The position numbers were made by a program, and so were the translations under genes. A stretch of 64,000 nucleotides of DNA, from NCBI GenBank assembly GCA_002633025.1, contig NMRB01000654.1, positions 64,248 through 128,247 of the forward strand, in the 5' to 3' direction. Under the pieces are notes generated by a model. The model was not told where the DNA came from and made no database searches. It was given only the letters and a program-made list of their open reading frames with translations. This document shows, in pieces, positions 63,875-64,000 of the stretch; position 1 is the first letter of the stretch, and every line of letters begins with the position of its first letter. The DNA is from Notospermus geniculatus (Eukaryota > Nemertea > Pilidiophora > Heteronemertea > Lineidae).

Positions 63875-64000
63875 GGGCCTTTTGGCTGATCAAACACCTG
63901 TGATGCTGTATCTTGGTTCTGGTCAACTGAATCATGAACATTCACATGGCCTTGACCCATGCCCTGAGGATTAAACAAATGCTGTGCAGAATGCGGATTA
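29202..64000 (-). CDS. SEC16A: Sec16 (SEC16A-type) ER exit site scaffold, 5'-partial gene
   Basis: Sec16 is the peripheral ER scaffold that marks ER exit sites. In known members the central domain pairs with Sec13 through an ACE1 fold, and the C-terminal domain contacts Sec23. The assignment rests on family-typical blocks: [20 protein letters not shown], the [11 protein letters not shown] exon, [73 protein letters not shown] and the basic tail RQRRAYPKQ. Coding segments on the minus strand are 64000-61664, 60808-60675, 60074-59931, 58466-58313, 58017-57910, 57011-56844, 55269-55171, 51292-50930, 50387-50249, 49138-48810, 48515-48313, 48026-47809, 47527-47474, 46306-46220, 45990-45744, 45405-45304, 45218-44911, 44534-44367, 38448-38203, 36538-36284, 35713-35614, 35196-35086, 34199-34062, 32882-32743, 30967-30911 and 29390-29202. 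All junctions are GT-AG and phase-consistent and give 2198 residues. The true start lies beyond 64000. Human SEC16A is about 2350 residues, so only a small part should be missing. Residue numbers in the exon entries count from the window edge. Confidence 0.95.
29735..29832. repeat. Three tandem 33-base units
   Basis: Units begin at 29735, 29768 and 29801. Each reads GCAATGACGTCATGTCAAGA followed by CGTCCTAGACAC, with no difference seen except at the last bases. The uniformity suggests recent expansion. Confidence 0.95.
29735..30132. promoter_or_regulatory. Intronic cluster of CRE/UPR-type bZIP motifs
   Basis: Five perfect TGACGTCA palindromes lie at 29739, 29772, 29805, 30085 and 30110. CCACGTCA, the inverse of the ATF6-type word TGACGTGG, is at 30070, and TGACGTCC at 30125. 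The first three sit in a 33-base tandem repeat (29735-29832). The cluster is in the last Sec16 intron. CRE and UPR elements bind CREB/ATF6-class factors that induce secretory-pathway genes in animals. Function here is inference, and tandem amplification of one site could be neutral. Confidence 0.45.
30474..30646. repeat. 44-base tandem repeat in Sec16 intron
   Basis: About four units starting GACACAGCTATCAGTGGCCT and continuing AGGCACACACCTATCAATGG. The first copies are nearly identical and the last two (AACTACCAGTGG, CACTACCAGTGCC) drift in sequence and length. Confidence 0.85.
30911..30967 (-). CDS. SEC16A: Sec16 57-base exon
   Basis: Residues 2118-2136: [19 protein letters not shown], both ends phase 0. 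It corresponds to the short Ser-rich LSR-x-SS-x-SSL-x-xEV motif seen just before the C-terminus of vertebrate Sec16A. The strong acceptor (CGTTTTTCAG) and donor (CAG then GTAATG) make it convincing despite its size. As a multiple of three it can be skipped without frameshift. Confidence 0.9.
30968..32742 (-). other. Sec16 intron, nothing recognised
   Basis: Contains a run of G near 31777-31789. No other exon or repeat family recognised. Confidence 0.5.
32743..32882 (-). CDS. SEC16A: Sec16 exon, Pro-rich linker
   Basis: Residues 2071-2117, entering in phase 1 and leaving in phase 0. It encodes [16 protein letters not shown] and continues in Pro/Thr-rich sequence to MPPQPTE before the GTATGC donor. 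No domain is expected here: this is the variable linker between the YVDVLN motif and the Ser-rich C-terminal motif. Confidence 0.85.
33045..33164. repeat. Foldback hairpin, divergent H1 relative
   Basis: The ends GGGCCGTATTTTAGAACATT and its inverse match the H1 terminus. The inner arms (CCTTAAATCTATTGTTCTCG and partner) differ from H1, so the ends are conserved while the interior is not. Confidence 0.75.
33234..33365. repeat. Inverted repeat element in intron
   Basis: CTTTCCATTCACGCGATGTTC pairs with ACGTGAATGGAGATAG-type sequence at the other end. The inner arms GAAAGCATTGTTTGTTTCCG and GAAACAAACAATGCTTTTGA pair strongly. Apparent open frames through this region on both strands are by-products. 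Confidence 0.7.
33539..33657. repeat. Foldback hairpin, family H1
   Basis: The ends GGCCCGTATTTTAGAATGCT and AGCATTCTAAAATACGGGCC flank arms containing GGAGTTCCTCAAGGCTATTG and its inverse. A near-perfect palindrome with a very small loop at CAACAGGAG. Confidence 0.9.
34062..34199 (-). CDS. SEC16A: Sec16 exon with YVDVLN motif
   Basis: Residues 2025-2071, phase 1 to phase 1. It starts [15 protein letters not shown], matching the ARYVDVLN motif of vertebrate Sec16A, and ends [10 protein letters not shown]. The symmetric phase means it could be skipped in frame. Confidence 0.92.
34200..35085 (-). other. Sec16 intron, nothing recognised
   Basis: No repeat family or additional exon identified. 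Confidence 0.45.
35086..35196 (-). CDS. SEC16A: Sec16 exon, Pro/Ala-rich
   Basis: Residues 1988-2025, phase 1 to phase 1. It encodes [20 protein letters not shown] and then [14 protein letters not shown], a linker ending in a basic patch immediately before the YVDVLN exon. The GPP-x-x-N-x-(F/Y)SR arrangement fits the family. Confidence 0.9.
35231..35444. repeat. Inverted repeat element in intron
   Basis: CTCCAAAAGAGCGCAGCACC on the left pairs with GGTGCTGCACTCTTTTAGAG on the right. The arms continue through CTGACGAGACAGCGTC. Several ACGTC/GACGT words lie in the interior. Confidence 0.8.
35614..35713 (-). CDS. SEC16A: Sec16 exon with [12 protein letters not shown] motif
   Basis: Residues 1955-1988, phase 0 to 1. 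[20 protein letters not shown] corresponds to the (I/V)-x-WD-x-x-x-x-xW(V/I)N block of the conserved Sec16 C-terminal domain. It is followed by [11 protein letters not shown]. One of the strongest family markers in the gene. Confidence 0.95.
35775..35925. repeat. Repeat family C, copy 1
   Basis: Contains GAGCTGTCAATCAGTTGACC, CCAATCAAAAGAATTTCCTTT and TAGAACTTTGCTGCCAT. The second copy at 56531-56702 is in inverse orientation. TAGGAGCTGTCA and TCTCCTATTAC at the two ends may be degenerate terminal repeats. Confidence 0.7.
35982..36226 (+). mobile_element. tRNA-derived SINE
   Basis: The head contains a tRNA-like A box (GGCACAATGGTTAGAGCG) and B box (GGTTGCGGGTTCAATCCC) at the spacing of a tRNA promoter. 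It continues into a non-tRNA body and ends in an ATT-repeat tail (36207-36226) after GGCACTATAAGCCC. The 3' part of the head does not close a cloverleaf, so it is a SINE and not a tRNA gene. It lies in a Sec16 intron antisense to the gene. Confidence 0.85.
36284..36538 (-). CDS. SEC16A: Sec16 exon with [11 protein letters not shown] motif
   Basis: Residues 1870-1954, phase 0 to 0. [20 protein letters not shown] leads to [18 protein letters not shown] and [12 protein letters not shown]. The aromatic Gly-rich block followed by LPDEKNP and then, in the next exon, ITWD is the conserved start of the Sec16 C-terminal domain. Confidence 0.95.
36539..37153 (-). other. Sec16 intron, nothing recognised
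   Basis: No repeat or exon identified in this part of the 36539-38202 intron. Confidence 0.45.
37154..37344. repeat. MITE family D, copy 1
   Basis: TGACCCGCTCCAGCAAAAGC is paired with GCTTTTGCTGAAGCGGCTCA, followed inward by AGATGTTTGTC and GACAAGCGTCT. The same termini occur at 51840-52035 in another Sec16 intron. Confidence 0.8.
37620..37824. repeat. MITE family E, copy 1
   Basis: Begins TTAAAGGACCACTGTAGTGC and ends ACCGTGCTCCTTTAA, inverse-related. The TTAA at each end would fit a piggyBac-type target duplication. The body (GCCACTTTTTCTC, CAACCCAGGGACTAACTA, GCCGCTAGGTGGCTCCCTCT) recurs at 50470-50685. Confidence 0.8.
38203..38448 (-). CDS. SEC16A: Sec16 exon, Ser/Pro/Met-rich
   Basis: Residues 1788-1869 in the canonical splice form, phase 0 to 0. 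It begins [20 protein letters not shown] and ends GRSHFFPQ before a GTGCCC donor, somewhat weak but the only one that fits the phase. It contains a tandem pair of YSTMQS/YNTMQS words. It joins directly to the 44367-44534 exon when the giant exon is skipped. Confidence 0.88.
38772..38777 (-). terminator. Candidate poly(A) signal for the giant-exon isoform
   Basis: AATAAA on the minus strand, about 540 bases beyond the stop of the giant exon at 39314. About 35-55 bases further on it is followed by a GU-rich stretch (GAAGTTGTGTTTGCTG). This arrangement is what an alternative terminal exon needs. Confidence 0.5.
39314..43009 (-). CDS. SEC16A: Giant alternative terminal exon of Sec16 (1231 codons plus stop)
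   Basis: An uninterrupted 3.7 kb frame opening at a strong acceptor (TTTCTCTTCCTAG) in phase 0, which matches the phase-0 donor of the 44367-44534 exon. Translation starts [15 protein letters not shown] and is Ser/Glu/Asp-rich and probably disordered. It includes a run of Asp/Glu (about 40260-40320), the amphipathic-looking segment [18 protein letters not shown] (about 40090-40145) and three related words: IDVPIG, IDEPIG and VDEPIS. It ends [27 protein letters not shown] and TAG. Used as a last exon it would give a Sec16 without the conserved C-terminal domain. A weak phase-0 donor (CGG then GTTAGG, at about 39338) could instead make it a cassette exon. I do not recognise a domain. It could also be a lineage-specific insertion in the family. 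Confidence 0.8.
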   Translation of the reverse strand, partial: SQDGRPPSPCMIPDCICQYDQVQQQLLLVPSEQKTIAHTVEPGCPMPSKVEGGYRQVQVLEQVPRKSVSQPDSMQHGHQQISTSRVGGKGVTSEPRLLYDIPESRDSFEDCSRGEAPRANSSDTSHMNAFPIYSNQGKSLPSSHETVGASNHDMLLEYPKDHQRMSPQLVSSGLWSTCLQALQEESALAYEKVDCCTNISDFFRESDSAPSAYHPLALRNPSHVDNKETQDTKTLCSAPDGRDAVLGISNPPDPEDCCGTFCDGSDGRWNALGKEPGSGEIICDSIGGETRFNQVVNQQVKKAESLCHEVSTLEKGKLDALATKHSQCESLDQEERCMEEKHLDNASRRDETHPKMDSIRLQHQNVHDMRDDEKQISHKIELDGDLITITTCVEQKPVLGIDCVPDSRLETSFGRGDELQESVEYEVGGISAMDVGFDTFAETCESELTMSKSEGDITMQMSVDGSSAESSGCDILVPGMQASTCITEDSQSHQKSVKSSFYETCVEFEAPCSVDSQELEADLSSFDETPFQTAEETSPTSQSVLPTHSPFEEDADTFGIPCSKTESKFAPDMGESSSAVESFTESCNKDESNPSTKHSTTDSTSSEDTECLDRFIFEDDLVSDYLALGHHKASLCHLQNYELQLDDPGYMPFVEFSREPPDGDAASDLSTPTSFPSRGVSRTRSSTPKLLNLEQKCIPLNPVSSSNAQRLPNVRSTFSNSKHQDDQALQSQPSLDASLDQCRDEFVPESFLNEDLKWRYQNFLAEKEYWEEYQREISKYSSPPGVSDHTSLGTHTIHKPAGALGYPHSGSRREPLGTKPKYNRSYSHPWDLEQQRDYGEVQHPYVASDQARCTGRDESWHSGHADVLHGHSREPRLPRNSRMISGLTGPNFLEGSVPTDDDDDDYDFEDEEEGFLSHPSGGTASTFPIDVPIGEEEAAKLWEQERKDRQKQKNTIPMAEILADFQKYLNKKNAAQNQFIDYGNFDNFGRSGDSYFSAPIRQKRDYGKTYCIDEPIGDSPVESERVVPMQPKTYPVDEPISLAERDQLLLDTNSEQEMGMTAMTVSSQAAENHSEIFSSRPEYPPQQSSQSLAIVPSLRPTIDLVPRSEGSKNYQYSPFFKTTASNLRLRKEAALHHHSQQTSRASGVEVCQPLYTLPSLCFRQAPMYPVPPGATFKDTQPDCFVVGKDSGVVDQAVTTSKSSPSGVFSWMSGLLWTKPRRVRSSVRLKEL
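43010..44366 (-). other. Sec16 intron, nothing recognised
   Basis: AT-rich sequence with no supported exon or repeat. Short frames with hydrophobic residues on the minus strand lack any family resemblance. Confidence 0.45.
44367..44534 (-). CDS. SEC16A: Sec16 exon, Arg/Ser-rich, before the alternative choice
   Basis: Residues 1732-1787, phase 0 to 0. [20 protein letters not shown] is followed by an Arg/Ser patch and [17 protein letters not shown]. The donor GAG-GTATGT is strong. It can join either the giant exon or the 38203-38448 exon in frame, so it is the branching point of the two predicted isoforms. Confidence 0.92.
44911..45218 (-). CDS. SEC16A: Sec16 Gln-rich exon
   Basis: Residues 1629-1731, phase 1 to 0. 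It starts [20 protein letters not shown], has several short Gln runs with Tyr, Trp and Met, and ends YYSASAQQ. It is a low-complexity, prion-like segment downstream of the central domain. Confidence 0.92.
45304..45405 (-). CDS. SEC16A: Sec16 Gln-rich exon
   Basis: Residues 1595-1629, phase 1 to 1. It encodes [19 protein letters not shown] and then [14 protein letters not shown]. It continues the Gln/Tyr-rich segment, and its symmetric phase permits in-frame skipping. Confidence 0.9.
45744..45990 (-). CDS. SEC16A: Sec16 exon, end of central domain
   Basis: Residues 1513-1595, phase 0 to 1. [20 protein letters not shown] is followed by [18 protein letters not shown], the last helical part of the conserved region, and then by Ser/Thr/Gly-rich linker to DASQQGG. 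The donor is taken as GTACGT at 45743 because it alone gives the phase required by the next exon. Confidence 0.92.
46220..46306 (-). CDS. SEC16A: Sec16 exon, helical repeat
   Basis: Residues 1484-1512, phase 0 to 0: [20 protein letters not shown] and then PVLVRLVYD. This is the family's helical pair, with the pattern of a heart of hydrophobic residues and the PVL-x-x-L block. Confidence 0.93.
46307..47473 (-). other. Sec16 intron, nothing recognised
   Basis: No extra exon or clear repeat identified. Confidence 0.45.
47474..47527 (-). CDS. SEC16A: Sec16 54-base exon
   Basis: Residues 1466-1483: [18 protein letters not shown], phase 0 to 0. It matches the (F/Y)KFIYS-x-RLAE-x-GL block that follows the LPYFQ segment in Sec16 proteins. 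Confidence 0.95.
47590..47665 (+). mobile_element. tRNA-derived SINE fragment
   Basis: TCAGAGTGGCGCAGTGGACA has an A-box look, and CGGGCCCAATCCTCAGT is a degraded B box. It matches the inverse of the SINE head at 56377-56522 over most of its length, so both belong to one family. No tail is evident. Confidence 0.6.
47809..48026 (-). CDS. SEC16A: Sec16 exon, ACE1 region
   Basis: Residues 1393-1465, phase 1 to 0. [20 protein letters not shown] continues to [41 protein letters not shown] and LPYFQ. These are hallmark Sec16 central-domain sequences ([10 protein letters not shown] and LIGSNHSLPF-type), part of the helical solenoid that pairs with Sec13. Confidence 0.96.
48027..48312 (-). other. 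Sec16 intron, short
   Basis: Intron between the DTLG and AAQGCLHG exons. Nothing else seen. Confidence 0.6.
48313..48515 (-). CDS. SEC16A: Sec16 exon, ACE1 region
   Basis: Residues 1325-1393, phase 2 to 1. [20 protein letters not shown] is followed by [28 protein letters not shown] and IAQLGDTLG. It is strongly family-specific: the (I/M)[10 protein letters not shown] and WGDWRPHLAM blocks. Confidence 0.97.
48810..49138 (-). CDS. SEC16A: Sec16 exon, start of ACE1 core
   Basis: Residues 1216-1325, phase 0 to 2. [20 protein letters not shown] is followed by a variable stretch, then [20 protein letters not shown] and [20 protein letters not shown]. The LWGHAL(F/L)LASKMD-x-RTHA block is diagnostic of Sec16. 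Confidence 0.97.
49223..50157. mobile_element. Non-autonomous DNA transposon with 9-base target duplication
   Basis: The ends CAAGGAGGATCGGACAACCG and CGGTTGTCCGATCCTCCTTG are perfect inverted copies, extending through GTCACGTGA. AGAGATTTG flanks it at 49214-49222 and again at 50158-50166. Nine bases fits Mutator-like elements; an 8-base hAT duplication plus a chance match is the alternative. It is 935 bases long without a transposase and fills most of the 1110-base Sec16 intron. The duplicated AGAGATTTG is the intron sequence that was hit. Confidence 0.9.
50249..50387 (-). CDS. SEC16A: Sec16 exon with [11 protein letters not shown]
   Basis: Residues 1169-1215, phase 2 to 0. With the previous exon it reads [20 protein letters not shown], then [19 protein letters not shown]. 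In Sec16 this links the front beta-structured part of the central domain to the helical ACE1 part. Confidence 0.96.
50470..50685. repeat. MITE family E, copy 2
   Basis: Shares ATTGCCACTTTTTCTC, CAACCCAGGGACTAACTA, GCCGCTAGGTGGCTCCCTCT and ACCATGCTCCTTTAAA with 37620-37824, same orientation. The left terminus is replaced by a short GGCAGTTAC(A)-type repeat. Confidence 0.8.
50930..51292 (-). CDS. SEC16A: Sec16 exon, start of the central conserved domain
   Basis: Residues 1048-1169, phase 2 to 2. [20 protein letters not shown] closes the Tyr/Ser/Arg-rich linker. [40 protein letters not shown] and [13 protein letters not shown] then form the first, beta-rich part of the central domain. The HV-x-ARF-x-PGGQL(I/V)KVLPN block is diagnostic, with Cys in place of the usual first Gly of GGQ. 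Confidence 0.97.
51293..51839 (-). other. Part of the 3.9 kb Sec16 intron, nothing recognised
   Basis: No repeat or exon identified. The rest of this intron (to 55170) holds the elements listed separately. Confidence 0.4.
51840..52035. repeat. MITE family D, copy 2
   Basis: TGAGCCGCTCTGGCAAAACC and GGTTTTGCCAGAGTGGCTCA are inverted copies, with CAGACGCTTGTC just inside. Terminal identity with 37154-37344 is clear and the interiors differ. Confidence 0.85.
52758..53004. repeat. G-rich element with CAGGGTTTCCGCCAG ends
   Basis: CAGGGTTTCCGCCAG on the left is the exact inverse of CTGGCGGAAACCCTG on the right. The interior has long G/C runs (such as CGGGCCCGGGGGGGAG) near both ends, able to form quadruplex or hairpin structures. 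The ends resemble hAT-type termini, but I do not see a matching 8-base duplication. A single N at 53007 lies just outside. Confidence 0.7.
53354..53695. repeat. Inverted repeat element in intron
   Basis: AAAGCTATATGCACACAGAG and CTCTGTGTGCACATAGCTTT are the paired ends, with TCAGTGCTTG and CAAGCACTAA inside. A 167-codon frame on the plus strand runs through it but is repeat sequence. Confidence 0.8.
53696..55170 (-). other. Rest of Sec16 intron, with a CRE-bearing imperfect inverted repeat
   Basis: Around 54414-54630 two TGACGTCA sites (54421 and 54557) lie in loosely inverse surroundings (GCCGCCATATTGGCCGTC against GGCCAACATGGCCG). No exon recognised elsewhere. Confidence 0.45.
55171..55269 (-). 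CDS. SEC16A: Sec16 exon, Ser/Arg/Tyr-rich
   Basis: Residues 1015-1048, phase 2 to 2. [20 protein letters not shown] is followed by [13 protein letters not shown]. It lies in the Tyr/Arg-rich region just upstream of the central domain, where other Sec16 proteins have their ER-exit-site targeting segment. Confidence 0.88.
55556..55675. repeat. Foldback hairpin, family H1
   Basis: GGCCCGTATTTTAGAATGCT and its inverse are the ends, and GAGTTCCTCAAGGCTATTG lies in the arms. Nearly identical to 33539-33657, with a short loop at CCTGCTGAG. Confidence 0.9.
55676..56376 (-). other. Sec16 intron part, nothing recognised
   Basis: AT-rich; no exon or repeat family identified. Confidence 0.4.
56377..56522 (-). 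mobile_element. tRNA-derived SINE
   Basis: Read on the minus strand, GTGGTGCAGTGGAAACGTCG is the A-box region and GGGGTTCGATCCCCAGTC the B box. It is followed by a non-tRNA body toward 56377. It is the same family as 47590-47665 and in the same orientation as Sec16. Confidence 0.75.
56531..56702. repeat. Repeat family C, copy 2 (inverse)
   Basis: Contains ATGGCAGCAAAGTTCTA, AAAGAAACTTCTTTTGATTGG and GGTCAACTCGCTGACAGCTC, the inverse of the words in 35775-35925. It directly abuts the SINE. Confidence 0.75.
56844..57011 (-). CDS. SEC16A: Sec16 exon with PGSRPSSRQ repeats
   Basis: Residues 959-1015, phase 2 to 2. [20 protein letters not shown] is followed by [19 protein letters not shown], so the nine-residue word PGSRPSSRQ occurs twice. 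It ends PYREL at a GTAGGT donor, the only phase-2 donor there. It belongs to the Arg/Tyr/Ser-rich linker. Confidence 0.88.
57012..57909 (-). other. Sec16 intron, nothing recognised
   Basis: No repeat family or exon identified. Confidence 0.45.
57910..58017 (-). CDS. SEC16A: Sec16 exon, Tyr/Gln/Asp-rich
   Basis: Residues 923-959, phase 2 to 2. [20 protein letters not shown] leads to [13 protein letters not shown]. First of three consecutive symmetric phase-2 exons. Confidence 0.88.
58313..58466 (-). CDS. SEC16A: Sec16 exon, Tyr/Arg/Asp-rich
   Basis: Residues 872-923, phase 1 to 2. [20 protein letters not shown] is followed by [20 protein letters not shown] and AVQDDR. About a third of the residues are Tyr and a similar share are Asp or Arg, as in the aromatic/charged region upstream of the vertebrate central domain. 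Confidence 0.9.
58569..58830. repeat. MITE family B, single copy
   Basis: CCCCAATCACACTGAGCTAG on the left is inversely related to CTACTTCAGTGTGACAGGCCC on the right. The body shares GCCAAACGGGCTCAAACTGT and GTTCTAGCCCGTTTTACGAT with the inverted dimer at 16288-16786. It lies in a Sec16 intron. Confidence 0.85.
59119..59235. repeat. Possible pogo/Tigger-type fragment
   Basis: Starts TACAGTGGAACCTCTACCAG, which has the form of pogo/Tigger termini, and continues with GGACACCTCTCTATTAAAGG. No matching opposite end found, so this is a truncated piece. Confidence 0.4.
59236..59433. repeat. CRE-bearing inverted repeat in intron
   Basis: ACTTGCAATGACGTCA at the left is the inverse of TGACGTCATTTGCAAG at the right, and CAGAGGTGTGAGCCG faces CGGCTCATTTCGCTGTG inside. 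Perfect TGACGTCA sites lie at 59243, 59305 and 59418. Confidence 0.75.
59434..59930 (-). other. Sec16 intron part, nothing recognised
   Basis: No exon or repeat identified. Confidence 0.4.
59931..60074 (-). CDS. SEC16A: Sec16 exon, charged
   Basis: Residues 824-872, phase 1 to 1. [20 protein letters not shown] is followed by [20 protein letters not shown] and KYSI. The apparent frame starting MYNLSRK in the same interval is out of phase with both neighbours and was rejected. Confidence 0.88.
60199..60570. repeat. GGGCCC-ended inverted repeat, long spacer
   Basis: GGGCCCATATTCATAAAACC on the left matches the inverse of GGTTTTATGAATGTAGACCC on the right, with GCTTGG/CTAGCA words inside. The terminal type is that of 8416-8523. 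The spacer is much longer than in the other hairpins and contains GGGGCCCG twice. Confidence 0.7.
60675..60808 (-). CDS. SEC16A: Sec16 exon, Arg/Tyr-rich
   Basis: Residues 779-824, phase 2 to 1. [20 protein letters not shown] is followed by [20 protein letters not shown] and RSRQ. The donor is CAAG-GTGGGT at 60674. It begins the Arg/Tyr-rich linker after the large N-terminal exon. Confidence 0.88.
60809..61663 (-). other. Sec16 intron, nothing recognised
   Basis: Short plus- and minus-strand frames near 60905-61376 have no family resemblance. GCTCGCGGGGTTTGTT at about 60849 and its inverse at about 61203 suggest an inverted-repeat element spanning roughly 60835-61231. Confidence 0.45.
61664..64000 (-). 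CDS. SEC16A: Sec16 large N-terminal exon (5'-partial)
   Basis: Residues 1-779 of the window translation; the frame is still open at 64000, so the exon and gene continue upstream. The sequence is Gln/Pro/Ser/Asn-rich and probably disordered, with a ten-Gln run from pure CAG codons (63844-63873). FNP words recur: [28 protein letters not shown] and SFNPQHP. It becomes Arg/Asp-rich at the end ([20 protein letters not shown] to DPRDNR). Large N-terminal coding exons of this kind are typical of Sec16A genes. The AG-GTAAGC donor at 61663 is strong and fixes the end. Confidence 0.92.
63844..63873 (-). repeat. Uninterrupted CAG tract (10 codons)
   Basis: On the coding strand ten CAG codons encode a poly-Gln run in the Sec16 N-terminal region. 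The nearby Gln codons are mixed CAA/CAG, so this tract is the slippage-prone one. Confidence 0.95.

Overview
This is a eukaryotic genomic contig, most likely from a marine invertebrate. The evidence is small exons with GT-AG introns, assembly gaps of N (11640-12292 and 23429-23541, plus a single N at 53007), tRNA-derived SINEs and a very high density of short inverted-repeat transposons. Scattered strings such as TAGGCCTACATGTAC suggest an echinoderm-like or other deuterostome or lophotrochozoan genome, but I cannot place the species from the sequence alone.

The only confident gene is a Sec16 (SEC16A-type) gene on the minus strand. It fills everything from 64000, where its 5' part runs off the window, down to a stop codon at 29202. 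I could join 26 canonical exons by hand. Splice signals and reading phases agree at every junction, giving 2198 residues in the window. The order is: a Gln/Pro/Asn-rich N-terminal region (61664-64000); a Tyr/Arg/Ser-rich linker built from small exons (55171-60808); the central conserved domain with the ACE1-like helical repeat (about 45744-51292); a Gln-rich region (44367-45405); and the conserved C-terminal region, with its WD-x-W motif, YVDVLN and FNPAQ motifs and basic C-terminus (29202-38448). Sec16 is the peripheral scaffold of ER exit sites that organises COPII coat assembly.

The most unusual item is a 3.7 kb exon at 39314-43009, placed between exons that also join perfectly to each other. 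It begins with a strong acceptor in the correct phase, encodes 1231 residues, ends in its own stop, and is followed about 540 bases later by an AATAAA. I read it as an alternative terminal exon. It would replace the conserved Sec16 C-terminus with a long acidic, Ser-rich tail unlike anything I recognise.

The region 1-29200 has no gene I can support. It holds the probable Sec16 3' UTR (about 28400-29201) and then a mosaic of MITEs, hairpin elements, minisatellites and one nested transposon insertion. Several repeat families are shared between the intergenic part and the Sec16 introns. Two insertions can be dated relative to their surroundings: a TA-flanked element inside a MITE (22430-24628) and an element with 9-base target duplications that makes up most of one Sec16 intron (49223-50157). 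The last large intron has a cluster of TGACGTCA/CCACGTCA (CRE/UPR-type) motifs.
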